Part shown: positions 1-8,366 of the stretch, one piece after another
How positions within the stretch are numbered: the stretch's first letter is position 1
How the letters are laid out: every line of letters begins with the position of its first letter
Assembly (NCBI RefSeq): GCF_018623055.1
Contig: NZ_CP076019.1
Span: 558,001-622,000, forward strand
DNA length: 64,000 nucleotides
From: Halorubrum sp. 2020YC2
GTDB taxonomy: Archaea > Halobacteriota > Halobacteria > Halobacteriales > Haloferacaceae
Reading direction: 5' to 3'
Made by a program: the position numbers and the translations under genes
Notes under the pieces: generated by a model
Databases searched by the model: none
What the model was told of the DNA's origin: nothing
What the model saw: only the letters and a program-made list of their open reading frames with translations

Positions 1-934
1 ACCCGTCCGCCGACTCGCCGCGCCCGTCGTCCGTTTCGGACCCCTCCGCGGCGGTGTCGGTGGACGCCGCCTCGGGGTCGTCCGCACCCGCGCCGGCCGC
101 TGCCGCCGTCGCGTCGGCCGCCGCGGCGTCCCCTCCGGTGACGGCTCCCGCGCCCTCGTCGACGCCCCGGCGGCGATAGGCGACGGCGCCCCCGGCGACG
201 ACGAGGAGGGCGACGAGCGCGACCAGCCCGGCGGCCGGGACTCCGGAGAGCGGCCCCGCGGGAGCGGCCGTGACCCGCGGCTGGCCGGCCGAGAAGTCGA
301 CCGGGCCGTTCCAGACGACCGACCGCTCGCGGACCTCGCTCGGCTCCGGCGCCGTCTCCCCGAGGCGGTACCCCTCCGGCCACGAGACGATGAGCGAGGA
401 GGAGTCGTCCAAGAACAGCCCGTCGACCGCGTCGCCGGCGCGCAGCCGGTCGCCGTCGACGGCGGCGAAGTTCGTCCACTCGAACCGGTAGGTCAACACG
501 CCGTACGACTGCGGGAGCTCGCGCCGCTCGGCGGTCACCGTCGCGTTCGAGACGGTCATGTCGCGGCCGGTCGTCTCCTCCGCGGTCGCCGCGGTCGAGA
601 CCATCCGCTCGCGGAACCGGCTCGTGTACGCCTCGGTGTCGTTCTCCACGTCCCCGCGGAGCTGTTCGAACGCCCGCTCCTCCTCGTCGGTGCCGAGCCG
701 GATCCGGTACTCGACTGTCCACTCCGCGTCGCCGTCCGGCCGGACGTCGACCGCTATCGAGACGTCGTCCGGCTCGACGTCCATCTGCGCGAACCCGCCC
801 TCGAACGGGACGGCGCCCGCGCCGCCGGCGCCGAACGCGAGCCCGACGGCTCCGACGAGGGCGACGACGACGAGGAGAAGCGACGCTCGCTGCACGGCGG
901 AGTTCACAGGAGGGACGGTAAAGTTCCTTCTCAT
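1..934 (-). CDS. Membrane protein, DUF7345-like, truncated by window edge
   Basis: The reading frame runs off the left edge, so only about 311 N-terminal residues are present. There is a signal or anchor segment at residues 17-40, an extracellular domain of about 190 residues rich in beta-type patterns, and a second membrane segment at about 230-253 followed by RRR and an acidic Ala/Gly-rich linker. This matches haloarchaeal proteins in which an exported DUF7345-type domain is joined to a C-terminal winged helix (DUF7343 type); the helix part would lie outside the window, so the regulator role is inference. The ATG at 934 is preferred. A GTG at 907 in the same frame would also keep the signal segment. 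It follows the next gene on the same strand, about 70 bp downstream. Confidence 0.7.
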   Translation of the reverse strand, partial: MRRNFTVPPVNSAVQRASLLLVVVALVGAVGLAFGAGGAGAVPFEGGFAQMDVEPDDVSIAVDVRPDGDAEWTVEYRIRLGTDEEERAFEQLRGDVENDTEAYTSRFRERMVSTAATAEETTGRDMTVSNATVTAERRELPQSYGVLTYRFEWTNFAAVDGDRLRAGDAVDGLFLDDSSSLIVSWPEGYRLGETAPEPSEVRERSVVWNGPVDFSAGQPRVTAAPAGPLSGVPAAGLVALVALLVVAGGAVAYRRRGVDEGAGAVTGGDAAAADATAAAAGAGADDPEAASTDTAAEGSETDDGRGESADG

Positions 935-1003
935 CCGCGGTCGTCCCGGTCCTCCGCTGCGAGTCGGAGCGGATCCGTCTCGGCGGTCATTGTTCGCCGC
1001 CGC

Positions 1004-2173
1004 TCACGCACCGAGGCCCAGTAGACCGCCGACGCGCGCGGTCAGCGCGGCGACCGCGCGTTCGACGGACGGGCGGTCGCCGCCGTCGCCCGCGGCGTCG
1101 CCGCCGCTCGAACCGCCTCCGTCCCCGGACCCGTCTCCGGGGCCGGCCGGCGTGCCGGCCGATCCGTTACCAGAGTCGCCGGTCGACCCGCTACCCGAGT
1201 CACCGTCCGTCGCGTTCCCGCCCTCCGGCGGACCGGAAGCGGTCGACCCGTTCGCGGCGCCGGTCTCCGAGCCGTTCACTCCCCCCGCTCCGGAGGCACC
1301 GCCCGCTCCAGGACCGTCGGTCGAGCCGTTTTCGGGACCTCCTTCTGACGGTCCCGCGCTCCCGTTTCCGGGACCCGCTTCCGGCGGTCCCGCGCTCCCG
1401 TTTCCGGGACTCCCGGCGGACCCGTTTCCCGGCGGCCCGACGTCGCCCGGCGCTCCGGCGGACCCGTTCTCGGGGGGGCCGGCGTCGGCCGGCGGACCGC
1501 GCTCGGTCCCGTTCCCGGGCGGACCGCGCCGCTCCGGACCGACCGGGCCGCCGACGCCCGGGCCGGCCACGCCGCGGGCAATGGCGGCGACCTCGGGACC
1601 GCGGAGGTCGTTCGCGCGCTCTCGGAGGGTCGCCAGCCGCTCGTCGTCGACCCCGCGGTCCTCGCGGACGGCGGCGGGGAGCGAGGCGGACGCGTTCGCG
1701 CTCCGGTTCAGTCCGCGGGCGAGCGACTCGATCCGTGCGCTCGTCGTCGCCATCCGCGCGGCGTACGCCCCCTGACTCAACTCCCCGTCGGCGCGGCGCT
1801 CGCGGAGTTCCTCCTGCCGCCGCTCTAACTCCGCGAGGCGCTTCTCGGTCCGGTTCAGCCGCTCCGCGACCACGGCGGCGCGGCTCTCGTTCGTCTCGGC
1901 CTCCCGAAGCCCGACCTCGAACGCCCTCGACTCGACCTCTCCTTCTATCTCGGCGCCCTGAACGCCGACGACCCCGGCGAGGCGCTCACCGGGACTGAGG
2001 TCGGTCGCGTTCCCGCCGCTCGCGTTGTCGGCGCCCCCGGGGCCCGCGCCGCTCCCGTTCGTGGTCGGGTCGGTCTGTGCGGTCGCCACTCCCGCCGGCG
2101 CCGCCGCCGCGGCGCCGGCGATCACCGCCGCGGCGACGGCCGCGACGAGGAGACTCGCGATCCATCGGTTCAT
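1004..2173 (-). CDS. Exported low-complexity glycoprotein-like surface protein
   Basis: This 389-residue protein starts MNRWIAS and has an Ala-rich signal peptide to about residue 33. A coiled-coil-prone segment follows, rich in Glu/Arg (ERLNRTEKRLAELERRQEE, about residues 105-145). A long Gly/Pro/Asn/Ser region from about 200 to 360 then carries many NGS/NGT/NAT sequons in repeats such as GNGSAGP. A weakly hydrophobic C-terminus ends it. The sequons suggest heavy N-glycosylation at the cell surface. It resembles haloarchaeal DUF7096-type proteins, but that assignment is from memory. The longer upstream start (2230) is rejected because it would bury the signal peptide. No enzymatic motif is seen. 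Confidence 0.65.
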   Translation of the reverse strand: MNRWIASLLVAAVAAAVIAGAAAAAPAGVATAQTDPTTNGSGAGPGGADNASGGNATDLSPGERLAGVVGVQGAEIEGEVESRAFEVGLREAETNESRAAVVAERLNRTEKRLAELERRQEELRERRADGELSQGAYAARMATTSARIESLARGLNRSANASASLPAAVREDRGVDDERLATLRERANDLRGPEVAAIARGVAGPGVGGPVGPERRGPPGNGTERGPPADAGPPENGSAGAPGDVGPPGNGSAGSPGNGSAGPPEAGPGNGSAGPSEGGPENGSTDGPGAGGASGAGGVNGSETGAANGSTASGPPEGGNATDGDSGSGSTGDSGNGSAGTPAGPGDGSGDGGGSSGGDAAGDGGDRPSVERAVAALTARVGGLLGLGA

Positions 2174-2321
2174 TACCGTGTCGTACGCGCTCCCTCCGTA
2201 TATATCCGGAACTCCGTTAAGCCGGATCAACGCGGATTAATCGCCGGACCCGACGGGGACGAATCGATCGACCGAGAGCGCCCGTCGTTCCCGCGTCGGC
2301 GGGCGGGGACCTCGTCGCGGC

Positions 2322-3797
2322 TCAGTACGTCTTCGCGAAGTAGGCGGTCCGCTCGGCGGCCTCGTCGCACATCGCGCACGTCTCGTCGTGTTCCCCGCCG
2401 GCGAGGGGGTCGTCGTCCTCGAACGGGACCATCACGATCTCGGCGGCCAGCGGCTCCTTGATCGGCTCCTCGCAGGCCTCGTCGCCGCACCACGGCGCCT
2501 TCACGTAGCCGCCGTGCTGGCCGAGCGTGCCGAGGATGTCGGCCCGGTCGTCGGCCTCGCGCACGCCGTCGTCGAGGGTCTCCTCGGCGGTCGCGTACAG
2601 CTTGGCGTATATCTCGTCGAACTGCTCGCGGACGGTCTCCGGGACGCCGTCGCGGTCGACCTCGACGCTCTCGCCGTCGGGGCGGTGGACGAGGGTGAGT
2701 TCCTCGTCGTCGACCTCGTGGGGACCGATCTCGATCCGGAGCGGAATCCCGTTCAGCTCGTGTTCGTTGAACTTGAACCCGGGGTTGCGCTCGTCGCGGT
2801 CGTCGAGTTCGACCCGGATCCCGGCGTCGTCGAGGTCGTCGGCCACGCCCTCGGCGTACTCCAGCACGTCCTCCTTCGTGTCCTCCTGCCAGATGGGGAC
2901 GACGACGACCTGCGTCGGCGCGACCGTGTGGGGAAGGACGAGGCCCTGCTCGTCGGAGTGCGTCATGATCAGCGCGCCCAGCGCGCGCCACGAGAGCCCC
3001 CACGAGGTGGTGTGGGCGACGCGCTCCTCCTCGTCCTCGTCGGAGTAGGTGATGTCGAACGCCTCCGCGAACGACTGGCCGAGGTGGTGAGAGGTGCCCG
3101 CCTGGACCGACTTCCCGTCGGGCATCAGCGCCTCGACGGTCGTCGTCGTGTCCGCGCCGGGGAACTTGTCGTGGTCCGGTTTCTGCCCCTTCAGAACGGG
3201 GAGCGCCAGCAGGTCCTCGTAGACGGACTCGTACTGGTCGAGCCGCGTCATCGTCTCCGCCCACGCGTCCTCGCTCGTGGCGTGTGCGGTGTGGCCCTCC
3301 TGCCAGAGGAACTCCTTCGTGCGGAAGAACGGCTTCGTCTCGGTCGCCTCCCACCGGACGACGGAACACCACTGGTTCACGCGCAGCGGGAGGTCGCGGT
3401 GGCTGCGGACCCACTGCGAGATGTACGGGGTGATGATCGACTCGGAGGTCGGCCGGACCGCGAGCCGCTCTTCGAGCTCCTTGTTGCCCGCCTCGTCGAC
3501 CCACGCCACCTCGGGGTCGAACCCCTCGACGATCTCCTTCTCGCGCTCGAGGTACGACTCGGGGATAAAGAGGGGGAAGTACGCGTTCTGGACCCCGGTG
3601 TCCTTGAACTTCGCGTCGAGGAAGCCCTGGAGCCGCTCCCAGACCGCGTACGCCCGCGGCCGGGTGACGATGAAGCCGCTCATCCCCTCCGGACCGTAGT
3701 CGGCCAGCCCGGCCTTCCGTACGACCTCGGCGTACCACTCGCCGGTGTTGTGCGTCTTGGACTCGGTGATCCCGAGCTCCTGATCGTCGTCGCTCAT
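2322..3797 (-). CDS. proS: Prolyl-tRNA synthetase
   Basis: This 491-residue class II aminoacyl-tRNA synthetase charges tRNA-Pro. Motif 2 is clear (RWEATETKPFFRTKEFLWQ, about residues 150-170), followed by EGHTAHAT. The anticodon-binding domain follows (VVVVPIWQ onward), and the archaeal/eukaryal-type C-terminal zinc domain holds paired Cys motifs (CGDEAC and CAMC) and ends in a terminal Tyr. The length fits the archaeal-type ProS. The ATG at 3797 lies 26-32 bases after a TTTTAAG box (3823-3829), so a leaderless transcript is likely. Larger frames on the same strand are composition shadows. Confidence 0.97.
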   Translation of the reverse strand: MSDDDQELGITESKTHNTGEWYAEVVRKAGLADYGPEGMSGFIVTRPRAYAVWERLQGFLDAKFKDTGVQNAYFPLFIPESYLEREKEIVEGFDPEVAWVDEAGNKELEERLAVRPTSESIITPYISQWVRSHRDLPLRVNQWCSVVRWEATETKPFFRTKEFLWQEGHTAHATSEDAWAETMTRLDQYESVYEDLLALPVLKGQKPDHDKFPGADTTTTVEALMPDGKSVQAGTSHHLGQSFAEAFDITYSDEDEEERVAHTTSWGLSWRALGALIMTHSDEQGLVLPHTVAPTQVVVVPIWQEDTKEDVLEYAEGVADDLDDAGIRVELDDRDERNPGFKFNEHELNGIPLRIEIGPHEVDDEELTLVHRPDGESVEVDRDGVPETVREQFDEIYAKLYATAEETLDDGVREADDRADILGTLGQHGGYVKAPWCGDEACEEPIKEPLAAEIVMVPFEDDDPLAGGEHDETCAMCDEAAERTAYFAKTY

Positions 3798-3999
3798 TAT
3801 CCTCGAAAGCGGGTGTCGCGGGCTTAAAAGGTCCGAACCCGACCGCCCCGCCGCCGGTCCGTCGAACGCGGCCGGGAGGCGGGACCCCCCGCCGGTCGGG
3901 CGGTAACGACCGATTTCTCGCTCGAAACGGGCTAAAATGGCCCGAATTCGAGGCCACGGTCGCCGGGATACTTTTCCGTTCCCGCCGTCGCACACGTCG

Positions 4000-4092
4000 A
4001 TGTCTCAGATCGCGCGGACTCTGCTGCTCGCGGCCGCGATCGTCGCCCTGTCGGCGCTCGCGGCGACGGTCATCCAGCAGGCGGCGGTGTGA
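4000..4092 (+). CDS. Possible 30-residue membrane microprotein
   Basis: A short frame encodes MSQIARTLLLAAAIVALSAL and ends AATVIQQAAV. It is almost entirely one hydrophobic helix with a short polar N-terminus. A TATA-like ATACTTTTC lies at 3968-3976, about 25-30 bases before the ATG, the leaderless spacing of real genes here. It sits alone between proS (divergent) and the Nudix gene. Function is unknown. It could be chance in GC-rich DNA, but hydrophobic content plus a well-placed promoter argue for a real gene. Confidence 0.45.
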   Translation: MSQIARTLLLAAAIVALSALAATVIQQAAV

Positions 4093-4212
4093 CCGAACCG
4101 GCGCGGCCCGTCCGGCGGGCCGACCCCGTCCGTGTGTTCTTGCCGGGCGCTCACGTCCCGCACGGATGGAATCCACGGAAACGTTAACCGCTTCGCGTCG
4201 CCTACCACGCCC

Positions 4213-4812
4213 ATGGACCTGTCGGGGCTGCGTCGACACGCGCCGCAGTCGCTCGCCGGGCGGCGAGAGGCCGCGGTGCTGGCGCCGGTGATAGCGCGCG
4301 ACGGCGACGCGCACCTCCTCTTCACCAAGCGCGCCGCGCACCTCGGCGAACACCCCGGACAGATGAGCTTCCCCGGCGGCGGTCGCGAGCCGATAGACCG
4401 GACGCTGACGGACACCGCGCTGCGCGAGGCCGACGAGGAGGTCGGCATGCGGGCGGCGGAGGTCGACGTGCTCGGCCGGCTCGACGACACCCGAACCTCG
4501 TCGCAGTACGCGGTCCGGCCCTTCGTCGGCGTCGCGCCCGACCGCGAGTACGTTCCGGACGAGTCGGAGGTCGCGGAGGTGGCGGTGCTCTCGGTCGACG
4601 CGCTCACCGACCCCGCGAACTACGAGTCGGAGCGCCGGGTCGGCCACCCGGAGTACGGCGACCACCGCGTCCACTACTTCCACGTCGACGGCTACACCGT
4701 CTGGGGCGTGACGGGCCGGATGGTGGTGCAGTTGCTGGAGCGAACGACCGACTGGCGCGCGCCCGCCGAACCGGACCGCGTGGTCGGCGCGGACGCCGAA
4801 CTCCCTATTTAA
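4213..4812 (+). CDS. Nudix hydrolase, CoA pyrophosphatase type
   Basis: This 199-residue Nudix protein contains LLFTKRAAHLGEHPGQMSF followed by PGG, which matches the CoA-pyrophosphatase signature (UPF0035, NudL/NUDT7-8 group). The Nudix box itself runs GGREPIDRTL to READEEVG at about residues 57-80. It is expected to cleave CoA to 3',5'-ADP and 4'-phosphopantetheine with Mg2+. The ATG at 4213 is chosen because a GTTAACC box lies at 4183-4189, 25-30 bases upstream. An upstream ATG at 4132 would add an unrelated N-terminus. Substrate is inferred from the family motif. Confidence 0.85.
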   Translation: MDLSGLRRHAPQSLAGRREAAVLAPVIARDGDAHLLFTKRAAHLGEHPGQMSFPGGGREPIDRTLTDTALREADEEVGMRAAEVDVLGRLDDTRTSSQYAVRPFVGVAPDREYVPDESEVAEVAVLSVDALTDPANYESERRVGHPEYGDHRVHYFHVDGYTVWGVTGRMVVQLLERTTDWRAPAEPDRVVGADAELPI

Positions 4813-4860
4813 CTATCCGTTAGTCCAGATTACTCGGGTGTCCGCAGGTGAAAACGCCGC

Positions 4861-5243
4861 GAACACCTCCAAAGCGCCAGCTGCTCGGCCATACGTCGGT
4901 GAATACCTATCGACGGCGAACACCTCCAAAGCCCCAGCCGCGAGGGCCGCGCACACTCGTTGTGCTCCTCACTCGCTCACTCCGTTCGCTCCCTGCGGTG
5001 CTTACGTCGTCTGCGCGGCCCTCGCGGCAGCGAGACGCTACGCGTCTCTGGCAGCCGGCGGCGAAGCCGCCGGCGACTGCCCCTTTAAGTCCCGCCCCCG
5101 ACCGCACAGCGACCGCGCCTCGTGCCTCCCCAGCCTCGTCAGTCGCCTCCGCTTCGCTCCGGCGACTGACTCCCTCGCGCGTGCGACTCGCGCCCTTCAG
5201 GCGCTCGTCGGCACGCGCCGACCGCGAGGATTCGCTTATAAAT
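4861..5243 (+). repeat. Structured dispersed repeat, copy 1
   Basis: This copy fills most of the 447-bp gap between the convergent Nudix and DUF371 genes. The head motif GAACACCTCCAAAG occurs twice (4861 and 4918), as if the head module was duplicated. Stem 1 is perfect over 17 bp (4937-4953 with 5012-5028). Two extra hairpins lie just after it (GAGACGC/GCGTCTC and CCGGCGGC/GCCGCCGG). The linker CTGCCCCTTTAAGTCCC follows. Stem 2 is GTCAGTCGCC/GGCGACTGAC, and stem 3 is GCGCGTGCGAC/GTCGGCACGCGC. The copy ends in CTTATAAAT at 5236-5243. Reading frames across it in several frames are considered spurious. Confidence 0.9.
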
Positions 5244-5259
5244 AACTGAACTCTCCGCC

Positions 5260-5745
5260 TCACTCGGCCGGGTCGACTTCGAGCCGCAGCGTGAGGTCGG
5301 CCCCGTCGACCAGCGCGGCGACGAGGTCGCGGTCGAGGTCGGCCGCGGCGCCGTCGCCGTCGACGAGGATCGTGCGCTCGTCGTCGGTGTAGTCGCTCGT
5401 GCGGCCGACCATCGAGCGGTCGTCGAGCAGGGTCAGGTCGGGGTCGCCGCGGCCGGTGATCGTCTCCTCGTACGTCTTCTCGGCCGCGTCGACGACGAGC
5501 GTCGCCTCGATCGTCGCGTCCGCGTCCCGACACGCCTGGCGGAACTCGGTCGAGAAGTCTCGGGGGGTCCGGTCCGCCTCGATCCCGACGATACAGTCGC
5601 CGGCGGGGGTGAGCCAGTCGTCCGTCGTGAATTCGACCGTGCTCGCGTGCTCGGCGGTGACGTTCTCGTGGCCGGTCGCGCGGACGACCTCCACCAGCGG
5701 GTCGTCGGCGCCGATCCGCGGGGGGTCTGCGTCCTCATCGCTCAT
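5260..5745 (-). CDS. DUF371 family protein
   Basis: This 161-residue protein carries GHENVTAEHASTVEFTTDDW and GDCIVGIEADRTPRDFS, the conserved N-terminal signature of archaeal DUF371 proteins. No biochemical function is established for the family. The start at 5745 (MSDEDAD) is used; the longer frame adds an unrelated RRGRPT segment. It is convergent with the Nudix gene, and copy 1 of the structured repeat lies between them. It is on the same strand as the upstream amidohydrolase, 79 bp away. Confidence 0.85.
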   Translation of the reverse strand: MSDEDADPPRIGADDPLVEVVRATGHENVTAEHASTVEFTTDDWLTPAGDCIVGIEADRTPRDFSTEFRQACRDADATIEATLVVDAAEKTYEETITGRGDPDLTLLDDRSMVGRTSDYTDDERTILVDGDGAAADLDRDLVAALVDGADLTLRLEVDPAE

Positions 5746-5824
5746 TGTCGTCGGTCGGCCGCGGCGCGACAAGTGCGCGTCGCTTCGACGGCGAGGGGGG
5801 ATCCCCGTGCGGCGGCCTCCGCGC

Positions 5825-6655
5825 TCAAACGTCGGCGCCCTCGGCCAGCGCGGGGACGAGGCGGGCGGGGTTCTTCGCCAACACGCGCCGCATCAGGTCC
5901 TCGGAGACGTCGAGGGTGAGCACTTCCATCACGCCGACGTTGGGGTGGACGTCGGGCGCGCCGGAGCCGAAGAGGACGCGGTCCGGGTGTTCCAACACGC
6001 CGCGTTCGAGCACCTCGCGGTACCGCACCGCGCTCGTGTCGACGTACAGGCGGTCGTGGTCGTCCAGCAGATCCAGCGTCCGGTTCATCAGTTCGGCGTC
6101 CAGCGGGTAGCCGCCGAAGCTCCCGAGGACGAGCGGGAGGTCGTAGCCGAGCAGCTCCGTCTCGACCGCCTCGGGCGGGAACTCCCGGCCCGCGTGGACG
6201 AAGAGGGGGAGGTCGGCGTCCTCCAGTCGGCGGAGCACGTCCTCGTCGGGGAGGCCGTCGACGTGCGGAGCGAGCGTGAAGCCGTGGAAGCGGTCGTCGT
6301 AGGAGTACTGCTCGACGTCGTCCGGCCGGGTGTGGTGGTCGTCGCGCTCGGCGCGGAGGTTCCGGACGGCCGACACGGGTCCAGTCCCCGGGTCGCGGGG
6401 ACCGTTGAGGCGGGCGAACGCGACGAACGGGCGGTCGATTGACAGGCGCGCGACGGCGTTGTTCGCGCGGAGGTAGCTCCGGCCGGTAGCCCGCTGGCCG
6501 GGGCTGGCGACCGCGCGGACGATGCCCGCCTGGAGCATCTCGCGTTCCAGCCGCTCCGGGGAGATGTCCCGCCCGTGGGTGGCGACCGACGACTCGTCGG
6601 GGTCGAGGGTCGCGCGGGTGTCGACGATCCGGAAGTCGTGTTCGAGCCCGAGCAT
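5825..6655 (-). CDS. Amidohydrolase-like TIM-barrel protein
   Basis: This 276-residue protein resembles the amidohydrolase-2/TatD-like superfamily: an N-terminal strand IVDTRATLD, a central PLFVHAG strand, a DRLYVDTSAVRY strand and a C-terminal DRVLFGSGAPD strand followed by NPARL. The usual HxH metal motif after the first strand is replaced by DTRATLD, while a His (FVHAG) and an Asp (GSGAPD) remain at expected strand ends. It may therefore bind metal differently or not hydrolyse. Substrate is unknown. It lies between ychF and the DUF371 gene, all on the minus strand. Confidence 0.75.
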   Translation of the reverse strand: MLGLEHDFRIVDTRATLDPDESSVATHGRDISPERLEREMLQAGIVRAVASPGQRATGRSYLRANNAVARLSIDRPFVAFARLNGPRDPGTGPVSAVRNLRAERDDHHTRPDDVEQYSYDDRFHGFTLAPHVDGLPDEDVLRRLEDADLPLFVHAGREFPPEAVETELLGYDLPLVLGSFGGYPLDAELMNRTLDLLDDHDRLYVDTSAVRYREVLERGVLEHPDRVLFGSGAPDVHPNVGVMEVLTLDVSEDLMRRVLAKNPARLVPALAEGADV

Positions 6656-6748
6656 CGGCGCTCTCTACCGGCCCGTCTCGGTCGACCCGGATGTGCCTGT
6701 CGGTCGTGCGACGAGTCCGTGCCACGCGCTAGCGCCGCCCGGTCTCGA

Positions 6749-7936
6749 CTACGGCCCGGTGGTCGAGACGATCTTCACCACGTCGCCCTCGCTTAGCTCG
6801 CGGTCCTCCCCGATCCGGCGCGAGGCGCGCGCGTCGACCGCGTGGAGGTACCCCTCGCCGATGTCGGAGTGGACCGCGTACGCGAGGTCGCGAGGGGTCG
6901 CCCCCGACCGCAGCAGGAACGCGTCCGGGAGGACGTTGCCCGTGCCGTCCGTCCACTTGCCGGCGTCCTGAACCGGATAGGCCGTGATCCGGTCGAGCAG
7001 GTCGTAGACGGCGGCGTTCAGCGCGGCCTGAACGCCCGTTCCGTCGTGGTCGCTCATCGACTCGCGGAGCGCGTCGAGGCCGGCGCGCTGGTCGTCGGAG
7101 ACGTCGCCGACGATCTCGAACGACTCGTCGCCCGGGTCGTAGTCGACGACGCCCGCCTCCGCGGCGCGGCGCAGGGCGAGTTCGCCGTCGGCCGTGGCCG
7201 GGACCACCGGCTTGTCGGTGCCCTCGCGGACCCGCTCGACCGCGCCGTCGGGCGCCGCGTCGACCTTGTTCGCGACGACGACGATGGGCTTGGTGCGGCG
7301 GCGGACCGCCCGCGCGAGCGCCTCGCGGTCCCCGTCGGTCCACGCCTTCGGGTCGTCGGGGTACTCCAGCCCGCGGAGGACCGCGGTCACGTCGCGCTCG
7401 GTCGCGCCGAAGCCGGTGAGCATGTCCGACAGCGCGGCTTCGAGGTCGAAGTCCGGCGAGCGCGACTGTCGCTCGACGCCCTCCCAGTTGCGGTCGACGA
7501 TGCCCGCGAGCCACAGGTCCATCTCCTCCTCGATGAAGTCCACGTCGTCGAGGGGGTCGTGGCTCCCGACCTCCACCGGCTCTCCCTCGGCGTTCGTGGC
7601 GCCGGAGGCGTCGACGACGTTCAAGACGACGTCCGCGTTCGTCAGTTCGTCGAGGAACTGGTTGCCGAGGCCCTTGCCCTCGTGCGCGCCCGGTACGAGT
7701 CCCGCGACGTCGAGCAACTCGACCGGGACGTACCGCTTCCCGTCGTGGCAGTTCTCCGACCCGCAGCGCTCCTCGCGGGCGAGGCAAGGGCACTCGGTGC
7801 GGACGTGGGTCACCCCGCGGTTGGCGTCGATGGTCGTGAACGGGTAGTTCGCGACGTCGACGTCGGCCATCGTGGCGGCGGTATAAAAGGTGGACTTGCC
7901 GGCGTTCGGCTTGCCCGCGAGCGCGACCGTGAGCAT
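6749..7936 (-). CDS. ychF: YchF/Ola1-family GTP/ATP-binding protein
   Basis: This 395-residue P-loop protein of the Obg-related family starts MLTVALAGKPNAGKST, with the P-loop at about residues 7-16. Switch-region sequence NYPFTTIDANRG, the G3-like ELLDVAGLVPGAHEGKGLG and NKVD (G4) follow. A C-terminal TGS-like domain ends VVKIVSTTGP. A Cys-rich insertion (CPCLAREERCGSENC) after switch I is typical of archaeal members. The role is likely ribosome-associated. The start at 7936 places the P-loop at the N-terminus as in the family; an upstream start at 7981 adds 15 residues. The structured repeat copy 2 lies upstream. Confidence 0.93.
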   Translation of the reverse strand: MLTVALAGKPNAGKSTFYTAATMADVDVANYPFTTIDANRGVTHVRTECPCLAREERCGSENCHDGKRYVPVELLDVAGLVPGAHEGKGLGNQFLDELTNADVVLNVVDASGATNAEGEPVEVGSHDPLDDVDFIEEEMDLWLAGIVDRNWEGVERQSRSPDFDLEAALSDMLTGFGATERDVTAVLRGLEYPDDPKAWTDGDREALARAVRRRTKPIVVVANKVDAAPDGAVERVREGTDKPVVPATADGELALRRAAEAGVVDYDPGDESFEIVGDVSDDQRAGLDALRESMSDHDGTGVQAALNAAVYDLLDRITAYPVQDAGKWTDGTGNVLPDAFLLRSGATPRDLAYAVHSDIGEGYLHAVDARASRRIGEDRELSEGDVVKIVSTTGP

Positions 7937-8020
7937 ACCCGAGGGTCGCGGCCCCGCGAAAAGCGCCTTTCGGTCGGCCACGGGGAGACGTGCGAAATCG
8001 GAAGGGAGGAACGACGACCA

Positions 8021-8314
8021 ACCGAGGCCGTGCGGTGGCGCGCGCCTCCGAGCGCCCGGAGGGCGCGAGGAGCGCGTGCGAGGGAGTCAGTCGCCGGAGC
8101 GAAGCGGAGGCGACTGACGAGGCTGGGGAGGCATGAGGTGCGGTCGCTGTGCGGGGTGGGACTCAAAGGGGCAGCCGCGAGGACGGCGGAGGCGACGCAA
8201 GCACTGGAGGGAGTGAGCGAAGCGAACGACCGAAGCGCGCAGCGAGCGTGCGCCGTCCTCGCGGCTGGGGCTTTGGAGGTGTTCGCCGCCAATTTTCTAT
8301 GATCTATTTATAAA
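8021..8314 (-). repeat. Structured dispersed repeat, copy 2
   Basis: Read on the minus strand, TTTATAAA (8307-8314) precedes the head GAACACCTCCAAAGCCCC, which begins at 8285, by about 25 bp. Stem 1 is a perfect 17-bp pairing (8251-8267 with 8172-8188). Next come the linker CTGCCCCTTTGAGTCCC, the CCTCATGCCTCCCCAGCCTCG block, stem 2 (GTCAGTCGCC/GGCGACTGAC) and stem 3 with inner GCGCCC/GGGCGC. It accounts for most of the 430-bp gap between ychF and the DRG GTPase gene. The right end lacks the AT-rich box seen in other copies. Confidence 0.9.
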
Positions 8315-8366
8315 CGAGCAACGAACGCATCGGGAGCGGTCGCTGCGCCGACTCCTATTTAAAAGT

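Noticed and set aside
2227-4683. 818-residue open frame on the minus strand
   Set aside because: It is an Arg/Gly/Pro-rich shadow of proS and the Nudix gene in another frame, with no domain.
4838-5249. Two overlapping short proteins in repeat copy 1
   Set aside because: They translate the structured repeat. The same peptide-like motif (NTSKAPAAR) appears in other copies on either strand, and frames are broken differently in each copy.
7810-8292. 160-residue protein starting MAANTSKAPAARTAH
   Set aside because: Same repeat-derived translation, reading through copy 2 into ychF antisense.
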